DNA from: Meira nashicola
Lineage: Eukaryota; Basidiomycota; Exobasidiomycetes; Exobasidiales; Brachybasidiaceae
Assembly (NCBI GenBank): GCA_001600355.1
Contig: BCJU01000009.1
Coordinates: 33,682-97,681 of the forward strand
Reading direction: 5' to 3'
DNA: 64,000 nucleotides
Shown: piece by piece, positions 29,435 to 39,327 of the stretch
Layout of the letters: the number at the start of each line of letters is the position of its first letter
How positions within the stretch are numbered: position 1 is the stretch's first letter
The notes under the pieces: model-generated
Told to the model about the DNA's origin: nothing
The model's input: only the letters and a program-made list of their open reading frames with translations
Databases searched by the model: none
Program-made: the position numbers and the translations under genes

Positions 29435-31038
29435 TTAGTTCCATTCTATGACTGGCTTAATTTCAATGCCTAAGTGATAAAAGAAGCAAAGTTTGTGAGA
29501 ATTTTTGTTCTCCAAATATGTTTTATGTACTCACTATTCTCTGCATCGCTCACTGCTTGTTCCATCTGCGCAGGCTTGTAAGTTTGAACCATAGAGTGAA
29601 GAACGTCTAATTTTCCCTTTTTGTATAATGAAATCAAAAATGGAATTGTAACAGAAGGTTCGGAATTACCCATAAGAACACCTTCAACGGTCCAAATATT
29701 TGCCTTTTGATATAATCATACATGAAGATAAAAGAATTGTTAGTTTTTCACCAATTGATTGAAAGAGTTTCAACTCAGCACTACTTACCAGAATAAGTCC
29801 AATAGGAACTTCCATCAATGCTGTTGGAGGTGGTGAACCAACAATAAGAGCTTTTCCACCAATCGCAAGAGACAAGACGCTGTCTTTGATTGCTTTTGGA
29901 GAACCACTTGCTTCAACTACCAGAGTTGCTCCTCTTCCATCTTTACTCTTTGACTTAATGTATGCAATAAATTCTTCCGAATCTTTGAATTCTTTTGGAT
30001 TAACCAACTCATCAACTTGAATTTCATCTTTTGCCATTTTTAAGCGTGATTCATTCAAATCACAAGCAATCACTTTACCGAATTTTAACATCTTACCTGC
30101 TACCAAAGCACCTAAACCGACTGCTCCAATTCCAGTTACCAACAAGGTTTCATTTTCAAAAGATTCATTTTCATGACTTTGTTTAGGTAAGCTGGGAAGA
30201 TTAAAATTTTGTTGCAGATTTGAATAACGTTGAAATGATCTTCTTTTTGAATTTGTACTTTGGGCTTTTTCCATTACAGTAGAAAAACCTGTTTGAAATC
30301 CACAAGCTAAGGCGCAGGCAAACTTTGCTGGAATATCTCTGGATATACGAGTAAGCTAAATAAAGAATAAAATCCTCTTTTTCAGTTAATTCCTCAAGAA
30401 ATATGTAAGCTATATCTACTCTAAATACCACTTACACTACGACCGCTAACTGGCATCAAGTTGGCAAAACTACTTTGACCGAAATATTTTGTATNTGCTT
30501 GTTTAGGTTGCTTATCTTCTGTTTGATAAGATACTTTGACATTTTGCATAGAATGATCGAGAAAAGCCAAGTTTAAAGGCAAAAAAGAATCACAACAAGC
30601 AGGTTCTATTCGTTTACAAGAGTTGCAACTTCCACAACTACAAAAAGAAGCAACAACAAAATCGCCTTTTGAAAATTGAGAAATATAGTCTTTGCCTACT
30701 TTGACTACCTCTCCTGCTCCTTCATGACCAAGAATGCAAGGATATGGAGCAGGAATCTTTCCGGACCATGAACCTAAGTCAGTGTGGCTAGATGAAAACA
30801 AGGAAGGCTTGTTGATAAAACTATGCAAATTTATTTCTTTTTTGTTTACTCACCAAATTCCAGAAGCATGGAAACGAATTAAAACTTCATCATCGCGTAG
30901 ATCTTCTGCGTTGACGTCAATATCTACCAACTTAAATCGGCCACCAGCTTCTTCAACTACCAAAGCTTGTGCTTTATTAAAAATTGCGTTACTCGTCATC
31001 ATTTTTGAATGAAATGGATTATAGTCATTCTGATTCAT
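29435..31038 (-). CDS. Zinc-dependent medium-chain alcohol dehydrogenase, five exons
   Basis: Exons are 31038-30854, 30787-30436, 30355-29789, 29703-29535 and 29469-29435, giving 435 residues. The introns are 66, 80, 85 and 65 bases. Splicing restores HASGICHTDLGSWSG (catalytic zinc Cys), then PCILGHEGAGEVV, the structural-zinc cysteines in CSCGSCNSCKRIEPACC, the NAD loop GIGAVGLGAL, VPIGLILANIWTVEGVLMG and the final IEIKPVIEWN. The family is the aryl/benzyl-alcohol dehydrogenase type (AdhB/XylB-like). An unusual polar Q/S/N-rich insert of about 40 residues separates the ACGFQTG helix from the Rossmann fold; relatives continue directly. An alternative is that part of this insert is an unrecognised intron. 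Confidence 0.87.
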
Positions 31039-31351
31039 ATTTGATTGAATGAGGCATTTATATTATTCTTAAACATCTGATATGCATGTCGTGTGCCGTG
31101 CAGTCAGGTTTGACTTAATTCATGTGCCTTGCACATTAAAGCCGGTTCCGAAGCAAGTATCAGAGCCGGTCCATAAACTCAGCGCGGCGTTGGTCCGGCG
31201 CGCCGGAACTTAGGAATAGTAGCCTTAAAGCGTGCATATTTATTTCCCCGCCTAAGAATAATTTATCAGGATCGGAGAAGAGACACTCTTTTGAAAAAGG
31301 TGAACAGCATGTCGAAATACCCTTTTTTTTAACCATTATCCATCACTAGAT
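31039..31351. promoter_or_regulatory. Shared divergent promoter of the ADH and APH-kinase genes with four CCGG elements
   Basis: CCGG cores are at 31142-31145 (agCCGGttcc), 31166-31169 (agCCGGtcc), 31195-31198 (gtCCGGcgc) and 31203-31206 (cgCCGGaac), all between two head-to-head starts. The third and fourth flank a perfect palindrome, CCGGCGCGCCGG, at 31195-31206. Confidence 0.6.
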
Positions 31352-32672
31352 ATGTCAAGTTCACTATCTCAAGAAGAAGCTATAAGAAAGCTTTCGAGTT
31401 TTTTAGAAAGGAATGAAACAACAAAAAATAAAATAAAAACCCCAATCAAAGTCAAATTTGCCGCTTTTGGACAATCAAATCCAACATTATTAATCACTGA
31501 TGCACAAAATGAGAAGTTCGTAGTTCGAAAAAAACCAGAAGGAATTTTGATAAGCAAAGGTTCACATGCGATCGAAAGGGAATATGAAATAATGAATGCA
31601 TTAAAAAAGTATAATTCAACACTTCCAAAAGCCGATCAAGATGAACTAGCAGTGCCTGTGCCTGAAGTATATTGTCTATGTGAAGATATCAATATTTTAG
31701 GAACTGCTTTTTATGTTATGAAATTTATCGAAGGTCGTATCTTTACAGATCAAAGAATGTTAGATTTACCGAAAGAGGAACGAAGAGAATGGTGAGAAAT
31801 AATATGTTTATCAGAAGAATTATGAGACTGACCAAAGCTTGATTATTAAAACAGTTGGTTAGCCGCAGTAAAAACACTAGCAAATTTACACAGAATAGAT
31901 CCGGAAAAAGTTGGTTTAAGCACGTATGGCAAAAGAAGCGGCTTTTTTCAAAGACAATTGAAAACGTTTACCAAACTTGAAGAGATGCAATCAAAAATTA
32001 AAAATCGTAATACAGGAAATAAGTTAGGTCATATTCCAAATCATCAAGAAGCAGCCAAACTGATCGAAAAAGAAATGATTCAAGACGAAAATGCGATTTA
32101 TCATGGAGATTTCAAGATCGACAACTTGATTTTTCATCCTACCCGATCAAAAATTGTAGCCGTGATCGATTGGGAATTGAGTACTTTAGGTCATCCATTG
32201 GCGGATTTAGTGATTTTATTGCAACCGTTCACATTACCTTGCACGTTTCCTGATCGTATAAATGAAAAGGAAGAACAACAAAGAGCGAATCAAAGGGCAG
32301 AACCATTTTTATTATTAGGTGACTTAAGTGAAGAACAATCACCTGTACCTCAAATTGATGAACTTCTTTATGAGTACTGTAAAGCTGCCCAAAGACCTTT
32401 TCCAATCCAAGGATGGCATTTTCTAAAGGGATGGTGTTGGTACAGGGTAAGTAGGGTTAGGTTACGAGCAGCATCATCAAAAAAAAAAGTCATTAATCTT
32501 ATTTCTTCCCTTCCTCCTTATTCAGCTCGGAGTCATCACTCATGGTATAGCTGGTCGATTAGCGCAAAATGATCCAAAAGAGTTGGAAAAGAATGTGTAC
32601 GCAAGATTTTATCCTCAAAGTGCAAATATCGCTCTTCATTTATTAAAATTAAAACATGATCAAAAATTGTAG
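31352..32672 (+). CDS. APH-family kinase, ACAD10/11 N-terminal-domain-like, three exons
   Basis: Exons are 31352-31791, 31855-32446 and 32526-32672 (introns of 63 and 79 bases), giving 392 residues. Splicing restores [16 protein letters not shown] after exon 1 and [14 protein letters not shown] at exon 3. The phosphotransferase active site is HGDFKIDN (His230, Asp232, Asn237), and the metal-binding Asp252 is in [16 protein letters not shown], which is nearly identical in pattern to the kinase half of vertebrate ACAD10/11. [11 protein letters not shown] is also family-typical. In the ACAD10/11 reaction this half phosphorylates the 4-hydroxyl of a 4-hydroxyacyl-CoA. The dehydrogenase partner here is probably the product at 19868. 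The C-terminus ends QKL. Confidence 0.9.
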
Positions 32673-32948
32673 AAAAAAGAAAAACACCTTTTGTAGAAGA
32701 ACCGGCTAGTAAAAAAAAATATTTAGCATCCGGTTCACTGTTAAAACCGAAAAGATAGTTTTGTGCAGGCGCGGCGCCGAAGGTTTTAAGATTTTAAATG
32801 TTTATACATAATCATACTGCTCTAGTGCAGACGAAAACCAATCAGACTCTATTAAGGTTGGGGAAATGCGGGGAAAAAGAAGGTGCAAAATTCTCATCCT
32901 CAATACCATCATAAATTATACGAATTCAAAAAGAGTGATGATGAAGAA
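32673..32948. promoter_or_regulatory. Region upstream of the 32949 regulator with two CCGG elements
   Basis: CCGG cores at 32702-32705 (gaaCCGGcta) and 32730-32733 (catCCGGttc) lie 215-250 bases before the regulator's ATG. They are the last of the dense series that starts at 21501. A GC-rich palindromic-looking gcgcggcgccg is at 32769-32779. Confidence 0.5.
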
Positions 32949-35426
32949 ATGGCAAGCTCAAAAGAACATCGTATACGATCTTTGTTTGCTTGTGATATTT
33001 GCAAAAGGATAAAGATGAAATGTGTTCCATTAAACGGTAATGCATCTGATCCGAAACCACCTTGTCAAAGATGTGCAAGGATTGGTCATCGATGTACTTT
33101 TCAAGGATTAGATCAAGCACCACCTAAGGGAAAAAAGAGAAGAAGAGTAAGGTCTAATAAACGAAAGAATTCAGATAACGAAAGAAGTGAGGTTGAAGTA
33201 GCAGAAATTAACATGCCAATCTTACCTTCAAGTTCAAGAGACATGAGATCTTCCACAACTGATGGTGATGATTACGTTTCGCTATTGGAGTCACCCCTAA
33301 TATTCAATCAATTGCAAAGTATAAATCACCAACCTACTTTATCAGTCAACCATAGCTCTTTCTCCTTTTCTCCCTCTAGCGGTGAGATTGGAGAAAGGGC
33401 TTCTACTATAAACACCGACACAAGCAATATGTTTGATCTCAATTCTGAAGAATTAAATTCTCCAGTCTCGATAGACTCTACTACAAGATCAGGAGATACG
33501 ATTTCCGTTAGGGAAAAGATGCACCCTCTTGCATTATTAGCGGAAGCATCACTAGGAATAAATCCAAACTTCTCCTCTATTAAAGAAACAAATAATCTCA
33601 CTCGATCCAGTGAATCAAATATAAACCTTCAAAGTCAAAATCCATCATCTTCATCTTCCACGAAAAAAACAACAACGATAAAGTATTGGCCTGGCAATGA
33701 AATTCCACCTACCGAACATAAAGTGATTAGTAATAATTTACTCAATTGGACTGAAGTTGAAAATTTATTCGAAATATATTTCAAGGGTTTTGCTCAACAT
33801 TTTTTGGTTTTAGATCCTTCTTTTCATACAGTTNATTTAGTCGCTCAACGATCAAATGTCCTTCTCACTACAATNTGTGCCTTAGCAAGTCGATCTTTTC
33901 CTGCAAGACCTACNTTACATAAAGAATTATTCGAATTGGCTANTTCACTCATTTCTACAAGTATTGCAGATGGAAGACAAAGTGTCGAATTAATTCAATC
34001 TTTACTTCTTTTATCGATGTGGCCTTTGCCTATGTCTCGTTGGGAAGATGGAAAATCTTGGATTTTTAGTGGAATTGCATTTAGGATGGCAACTGAATTA
34101 AATTTACACGAATTAGGAAGTGAAAAAAATGAATTAAAATTTCATCAATCAACAAAAAATCATTTCATTCAACCTGAAACAATTGCAAAAGAAATTCGAA
34201 ATCAAGAAAGATGTTATCTTACTTGCTTTTCCGTTGATCAAAGTTTTAGTACAATGCGTGGAAGGCCGACAGTTTTATCTAGTACTGCATTAATACGTGA
34301 ATGGAATATTTGGATCAAAAGTCCAATATGTAAACGNTGGGAAGTAGGAATTTGTGCTTTTGTGGATTTGATGGGAATGCTTACGGAACAATGCAAATCG
34401 ATGCAGCAAATGCAAAAAGTTGGATCAGATAAGAATTCTTCTCTTGACTTTTCTGACCAACAATTCCACAACATTGATCACTCTAACGATGACGGATCAT
34501 TTTTATCGCAAATTCATATGTTTGATGATAAAATTGAAGAATGGCGTGAACGATGGATAAAGAGAGGATTGTTCCATCATCACTCTTCACCTCTAAAAGA
34601 CGACTTGGAAAATCATTTGTTCTCTTCAATAGTGGAACAAATGCCTTTACGATATAATTATGCAAAATTAGTCATCAACAGTATGGGCTTACAACATTGT
34701 CTTCTTATACATGCTCGATCGACGGAGATTGATGTTTTATTTTCAAGATGTTGGAGAGCATCTTCAAATTTATTAAACAGTGCTTTAGAAGGAATGCGAC
34801 CACTGATCAAATATTTACCCGATACTCAATTTTTAGTTTTATGCTATGCTTCAGTATCTTTGTTAAAATTACGTTGTCATCCTATGGCTTCTTTATCGGA
34901 AAAGAAGAATGTTAATGCAATTTTGTTGGTAACAAAGGTAGCAAAACTACTTGATTCTGTAAGTGTAACGCCAAACCATCATCCTGCAATTTATTCGTCC
35001 TTTTTATGGTCAATCCTTCGTCGAATTGGTGGTGGAAATCAAGGTTCATATCAAGAAGAAAGAAATGATTCAACGCGGGAATCAAGTCTTTCTGCTTGTT
35101 TAAATACTTTAAATCCAAGAGATAAAAGGAAACAAACCTCAGAAGAAGAATCTAGTAACAGTGATAATTTTAACATGGAGTACAACGATAATTCACTTAA
35201 TTCGGAAGACAAAGAAATTGTAGATGCATATTATTCAAGCATTCATCCTTCTTTCAAAAACCCTCAACCACTTTTTGTTCAATGGCCTGAAGCATTATCT
35301 GGTTCAGATTTCGATTTTGGATGCGGAAATTTAATGGAATTCAAAGAGAATATTTTAAATTCTCAACAAGAAAGTGATGTTTTTTATCAAGATTTTTGGG
35401 ATAAAGTCGTTCCTTCTACTTCCTAG
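32949..35426 (+). CDS. Zn2Cys6 transcription factor with fungal-specific TF domain
   Basis: The longer open frame starts at a GTG, so the first in-frame ATG at 32949 (MASSKEHRIRS) is used, giving 825 residues. The zinc cluster is at about residues 13-45: ACDICKRIKMKC, a 13-residue loop, then CQRCARIGHRC. The loop is longer than the usual 5-12. A basic linker KGKKRRRVRSNKRKN follows, then a long serine-rich region. The middle-homology domain runs from about 260 and includes WEDGKSWIFSGIAFRMATEL, the pattern of LEU3/PrtT-like regulators. Its promoter carries two of the CCGG elements, so it is a candidate regulator of the adjacent 20-33 kb block (inference). Confidence 0.87.
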   Translation: MASSKEHRIRSLFACDICKRIKMKCVPLNGNASDPKPPCQRCARIGHRCTFQGLDQAPPKGKKRRRVRSNKRKNSDNERSEVEVAEINMPILPSSSRDMRSSTTDGDDYVSLLESPLIFNQLQSINHQPTLSVNHSSFSFSPSSGEIGERASTINTDTSNMFDLNSEELNSPVSIDSTTRSGDTISVREKMHPLALLAEASLGINPNFSSIKETNNLTRSSESNINLQSQNPSSSSSTKKTTTIKYWPGNEIPPTEHKVISNNLLNWTEVENLFEIYFKGFAQHFLVLDPSFHTVXLVAQRSNVLLTTXCALASRSFPARPXLHKELFELAXSLISTSIADGRQSVELIQSLLLLSMWPLPMSRWEDGKSWIFSGIAFRMATELNLHELGSEKNELKFHQSTKNHFIQPETIAKEIRNQERCYLTCFSVDQSFSTMRGRPTVLSSTALIREWNIWIKSPICKXWEVGICAFVDLMGMLTEQCKSMQQMQKVGSDKNSSLDFSDQQFHNIDHSNDDGSFLSQIHMFDDKIEEWRERWIKRGLFHHHSSPLKDDLENHLFSSIVEQMPLRYNYAKLVINSMGLQHCLLIHARSTEIDVLFSRCWRASSNLLNSALEGMRPLIKYLPDTQFLVLCYASVSLLKLRCHPMASLSEKKNVNAILLVTKVAKLLDSVSVTPNHHPAIYSSFLWSILRRIGGGNQGSYQEERNDSTRESSLSACLNTLNPRDKRKQTSEEESSNSDNFNMEYNDNSLNSEDKEIVDAYYSSIHPSFKNPQPLFVQWPEALSGSDFDFGCGNLMEFKENILNSQQESDVFYQDFWDKVVPSTS

Positions 35427-35764
35427 TCTAAGTGTATAATAAATAGGATAAGAGCTGTAATAATAATTAACGCTATATAGCTGTCATTTTGGGCAACGCT
35501 AGTGTGATTGTTATTCATGCAGAGCTTAATGAGAGTACACAAACTCTATATCACGGAATAGGTTGTACAAGGTTGAATTAGAAGTCAGGGCAGGCGCTGC
35601 GCAGACACAGTCGCCGCGCTAGCTCTGCATGTGTATTAACTTTAACTTTTTATTCTGCATGCATGTATGTATGCATAGCTTTAAATGTTTTGATTTTGAA
35701 AACCTACCACCATCATCATCAATTACCTGCATGACTGCCTGTCACTGCCCTTGTTCCATTTGTG
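35427..35764. other. Intergenic region between two regulator genes
   Basis: It holds a GC-rich patch ggcgctgcgcag at 35593-35604, followed by gtcgccgcgct, in an otherwise AT-rich spacer. It resembles the ggcgcagcgcag elements at 23471 and 26201 and the palindrome at 39215. No gene is seen. Confidence 0.5.
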
Positions 35765-37420
35765 ATGGGAAAGCGTGGTCAAGAAAAGAAGTCATGTACG
35801 CATTGTATACGTAGAAAAGTACGCTGTGATTGGATTGAGCAAAAGCAAGAAGGGAAACAAAAATGTACAAATTGTCAACGACGTAAACAAGAATGTTTGG
35901 GGACCGGCAGGTTGCATTCAGAGATGACAGTTGAAAAGAACAATTTCATTGTAGCACCAAAAACTCCACCAGTTCATTCAGCAAAGACATCGCCAGCAGA
36001 AGATATAACACTTGGATTGAAAGGATTGGATTTGCAACTTATTCAAGCTGCTTTTCATGCATTTTATTCTAGCAATTGTTTCTTGAGTCGTATTTTGATT
36101 CATTGGAAACCTTTTTTGCAATCATTACTGCACACAATACCTTCAATCAGTCCAACGGATCCAATGTGTGTTCTATTAGAAGCAATCATTTCTCATGGCA
36201 TGACACTCGATCCAATCACTTCTGTCAGTTCTTTACCTTTAAAGACTGCAATGGTACATCATCTTCGATCTTTGCTAGAATCAATTTTATCTGGCCAGCA
36301 TAACGATATGCATTCACTCACAATTGGTCAATTGAATGCTCTTTTAGCTAGTTGTACGATTTTATTAGATGTATGGCCCGATACAGAGTTATTTTATCCG
36401 GTTTCCATTCTACCAGACCCCTCAAAAGGACAAAGAGTTGAACGAGTAAACTTTCTCAAATTACCGGTTGATCATGTAGCAAGCTCAGTAAGACTGATGG
36501 AACACATCATTTTCGAAGAACGAGGGCTCTCGCAACAGTTAGACCAAAACGATGTATGTCATTGTTCGCACAATATCATACTTTATTGGTATATCTTTCT
36601 GATCGATGCATTTTCCGAATCTTTTCCTCAACGAAGGCCTTTTATTAATCTGGACACAGTAATTTTAATGGAAAAATATATTGAACAACAAAGAACCAAC
36701 GATTATGTTTGTCCAAAAAATTCAATCTTGACTCAAGATGAAATCGAAGCAAGAAATCAAACAGCCCAATTCTTATTCAACCTTGGTGAACTGGCTAAAA
36801 TTTCGCGTCAGATCAGTTCTGCCAGGAAATTATCAACAGCAATGCCGTGCAGTATTGGTGAGAGAGAGTTTAAAGAGATTATCAAACAGTTACGTTTATG
36901 GGGGAATAGCGAACAAGGATTGTTGGTTCAAGCTATCAAAAATCAAGGAGAAGTATTAGGGTATTGCATTGACTTTTTGCATAAATATTGCTATCTTAGA
37001 CTTCATGTGATTGCTAGAGACTGCAGGACGTTTGAAAGCGAAGATCAAGAGGACAAGATATTCACTTATTCTATACGTTCCGCTAGCTTTGATGCATGGC
37101 AGCAAATCGTAAACATGATGGAAGAATTGGAGAAAGCCAGAATTGCGAATGAAATAAGGCATATGTTGCTTTCCCAATCAAGGTTGATGATCTATAGTAT
37201 CTTGGATTGTGTACATTGGGGCTTACGAAGGTTAACATTCGAAAAAAAATTTACAGAGTCGGAGGAACAACGGAGAGAACTAAAACGTGGCTCAGATGGC
37301 ATGCTATTGATTCTTAATTGTTACAGTGGCGAGGATGTATGTCTTGGGCTAGATGTTCTAGATTTTATGGCAAGATTAGAGCAAATGGCTTACGAGTGCA
37401 AGAACAATGAAAATTCTTGA
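35765..37420 (+). CDS. Zn2Cys6 transcription factor
   Basis: The ATG at 35765 (MGKRGQEKKS) follows an in-frame GTG and gives 551 residues. The zinc cluster starts almost at the N-terminus: CTHCIRRKVRC, a 12-residue loop, CTNCQRRKQEC. The rest is helical and resembles the compact fungal regulator type (Fungal_trans_2-like: LIQAAFHAFY..., SVRLMEHIIFEERG). No strong XlnR-type motif is visible, so assignment of the effector domain is weak. No introns are needed. It lies tandem and downstream of another zinc-cluster regulator, which could be paralogous only in domain type. Confidence 0.82.
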   Translation: MGKRGQEKKSCTHCIRRKVRCDWIEQKQEGKQKCTNCQRRKQECLGTGRLHSEMTVEKNNFIVAPKTPPVHSAKTSPAEDITLGLKGLDLQLIQAAFHAFYSSNCFLSRILIHWKPFLQSLLHTIPSISPTDPMCVLLEAIISHGMTLDPITSVSSLPLKTAMVHHLRSLLESILSGQHNDMHSLTIGQLNALLASCTILLDVWPDTELFYPVSILPDPSKGQRVERVNFLKLPVDHVASSVRLMEHIIFEERGLSQQLDQNDVCHCSHNIILYWYIFLIDAFSESFPQRRPFINLDTVILMEKYIEQQRTNDYVCPKNSILTQDEIEARNQTAQFLFNLGELAKISRQISSARKLSTAMPCSIGEREFKEIIKQLRLWGNSEQGLLVQAIKNQGEVLGYCIDFLHKYCYLRLHVIARDCRTFESEDQEDKIFTYSIRSASFDAWQQIVNMMEELEKARIANEIRHMLLSQSRLMIYSILDCVHWGLRRLTFEKKFTESEEQRRELKRGSDGMLLILNCYSGEDVCLGLDVLDFMARLEQMAYECKNNENS

Positions 37421-37750
37421 TTCAGGAACGTTTTGGCAAGAGAATGAGGCTGTGATCGAAAGATGAAACTGTATTTATACTGTATTCTACTCTGTAATAA
37501 AAAATTAATACACTTTTTTGACGTGCATGTGACTTCCGTAATTAAGATATAATCTCCGTATATATTTAGGGACATGTCGCTTTGCGCGCTGCACGTCATG
37601 CATGAAATATTCCTCCACTGCATATGTATACCAAAGTACATACCTCTACTTTCAAGAATGGTCTTTATAGTACACAAGAAAAGGTATATAAGTAGGGCAA
37701 AATGAAGAATAATTTTCCCATTTTCAGCACAACCCTTTCTCTCTACAATC
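37421..37750. other. Intergenic region with TATA element
   Basis: TATATAAG at 37685-37692 lies about 60 bases before the start of the secreted hydrolase gene. The rest is AT-rich spacer with no gene. Confidence 0.5.
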
Positions 37751-38815
37751 ATGTTGAAATTCTTTCACTTTACGTTCTTTACCCTCTTCTTTACCATTCT
37801 TGTTAGAGCTCAAAACATTGGTTCTTATAATGTGGCAGTTTCTACCAAGGAAGTCATCGATCAAAGTCGTTTAGATCCTTTTGCTCCAGATCAAACACCA
37901 CGCTCTTTAATGATCTCAACGTTTAAACGTGTAGCACATGGTTGCCATTTGACCAAGCAAGCATATATGCCTTCAGAAATTGCAAAGTTTGAAGGTAAAA
38001 AGCTTAGCGCTTATGGTTTACCCGAATCAACTTTTCTTAATTTAACTTATTCAACTTGTTCAAATGGAAAAAGATCTAGATCAACAAACCAAGATCCTGT
38101 TCTCATCTTTTCGGGTGCTTTGGGAACGACGAGATTGTTTTATAATTTATTGGCTGCTACTATTGCACAAAAAGGTTATACAGTAGTCACAGTCGATCAT
38201 CCATACGATACAGATATCGTTCAATTCCCAAACGGTAAAATTATTACGGGCTTAGATCTTAACGACGATCAAATTCCACTTGCTGCAAATACAAGAAGTC
38301 TAGATTTAAACTTTGTTGCAAGCTTGTTTACCAACGGAAAGCAAAATAGTATAGGTGTTTTGGGACATTCACTTGGAGGTGCTGCAGCTTTGAATGATTT
38401 GATTTGGTCGAAATTTTCAGGTGCAATTAATTTTGATGGCTCTTTCTTCGGTGATCTTGCTCAAGTTGGATCTCATAAACCCATACTATTTCTCAGTCAT
38501 ACAGGCAAAAACATCACTTCCGATCCTACTTGGCAATCTTCATGGCCAAAATTCTCTGGCTGGAAAAAACAACTGGAAATCGTAGGAGGAAGCACACATT
38601 ATACATTTTCAGACTTTCCTTTAATTGCAACAAAGCTAGGTGTTGATTCAGGTGCAATTGCGCAATTCAGTGGATCTTTAAAGGGCGATAGAGTAATGGA
38701 GATTTTATCTTCTTACACGGATGCCTTCTTTGCTAAATTTCTCAAAGGGGGTAAAAATAACGCTTTACTCAATGGACCATCAAAAGAATTCCCTGAAGTA
38801 GCTTTTGATTTCTAA
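37751..38815 (+). CDS. Secreted alpha/beta hydrolase, PAF-acetylhydrolase-like
   Basis: The 354-residue protein begins with a strong signal peptide (FFHFTFFTLFFTILVRA, cleavage before QNIGSYN). An oxyanion-type segment VLIFSGALGTTRLFY comes first. The nucleophile elbow GHSLGG has Ser207. INFDGSFFGDL supplies a plausible acid after the following strand, and GGSTHYTFSDFP near residue 285 supplies the His. The spacing and the D-G-x-x-F element after the nucleophile match the platelet-activating-factor acetylhydrolase-like family of fungal secreted lipases/esterases. It would cleave short-chain esters outside the cell. Substrate unknown. Confidence 0.85.
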   Translation: MLKFFHFTFFTLFFTILVRAQNIGSYNVAVSTKEVIDQSRLDPFAPDQTPRSLMISTFKRVAHGCHLTKQAYMPSEIAKFEGKKLSAYGLPESTFLNLTYSTCSNGKRSRSTNQDPVLIFSGALGTTRLFYNLLAATIAQKGYTVVTVDHPYDTDIVQFPNGKIITGLDLNDDQIPLAANTRSLDLNFVASLFTNGKQNSIGVLGHSLGGAAALNDLIWSKFSGAINFDGSFFGDLAQVGSHKPILFLSHTGKNITSDPTWQSSWPKFSGWKKQLEIVGGSTHYTFSDFPLIATKLGVDSGAIAQFSGSLKGDRVMEILSSYTDAFFAKFLKGGKNNALLNGPSKEFPEVAFDF

Positions 38816-39327
38816 CACGATTCTCAAACTCAATCATTCATATAACCTAATAAAATTTTCTCTCATCTTTTCAAACACCTACAAATCACCATCATCAAGT
38901 GTATTAACCTGTTTATACAATCACATAAATAGCCATCACGTGAAATGTCTACAATGATAATCTATCATATAAGATGCTGAACGTAAAGTTGTCATATTTT
39001 GCGGAGAACGGACAAATGTTCGTTTTATTTGCACTAACGTGTATTGCTTGAATGAACGTGCACACACGCTGACAAAAAATGGTAGGATTTGTACCAACGA
39101 AGCCACTAGCCTTTTTAGACTGTTTATCTGCCACTCTGCGATAAATAACTCAGCACGCCCTAGATCTCGGTCTTTAATCAAGGCCCTTGAATAAGAAAAA
39201 CCTTATTCCCGCGTTGCGCTGCGCAGCGCACGCATCATTTTTGACCTCGGTGTAAGAATGTTTATAAAGGTATAAAACTATTCTGAAATTTCAGAGTTTT
39301 GCAAGAAAGGTAGCCGATAAAACGAAA
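38816..39327. other. Intergenic region containing a GC palindrome
   Basis: The region lies between the secreted hydrolase and the NAD(P)-binding protein. It contains AT-rich sequence and the perfect palindrome at 39215-39230. Two open frames on the minus strand here (38936-39181) are short and domain-free. Confidence 0.5.
39215..39230. repeat. 16-base perfect GC palindrome
   Basis: TGCGCTGCGCAGCGCA equals its own reverse complement. It stands out in AT-rich DNA about 100 bases before the ATG at 39328. Related GCGCAGCG/CGCTGCGC segments occur at 23471-23482, 26201-26216 and 35593-35604, so it may be a protein-binding element. Confidence 0.8.

Noticed and set aside
32883..32948. N-terminal extension of the 32949 regulator beginning with GTG
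   Set aside because: The frame is open, but GTG is not a normal fungal start and there is no in-frame ATG upstream. The ATG at 32949 lies just before the zinc cluster.
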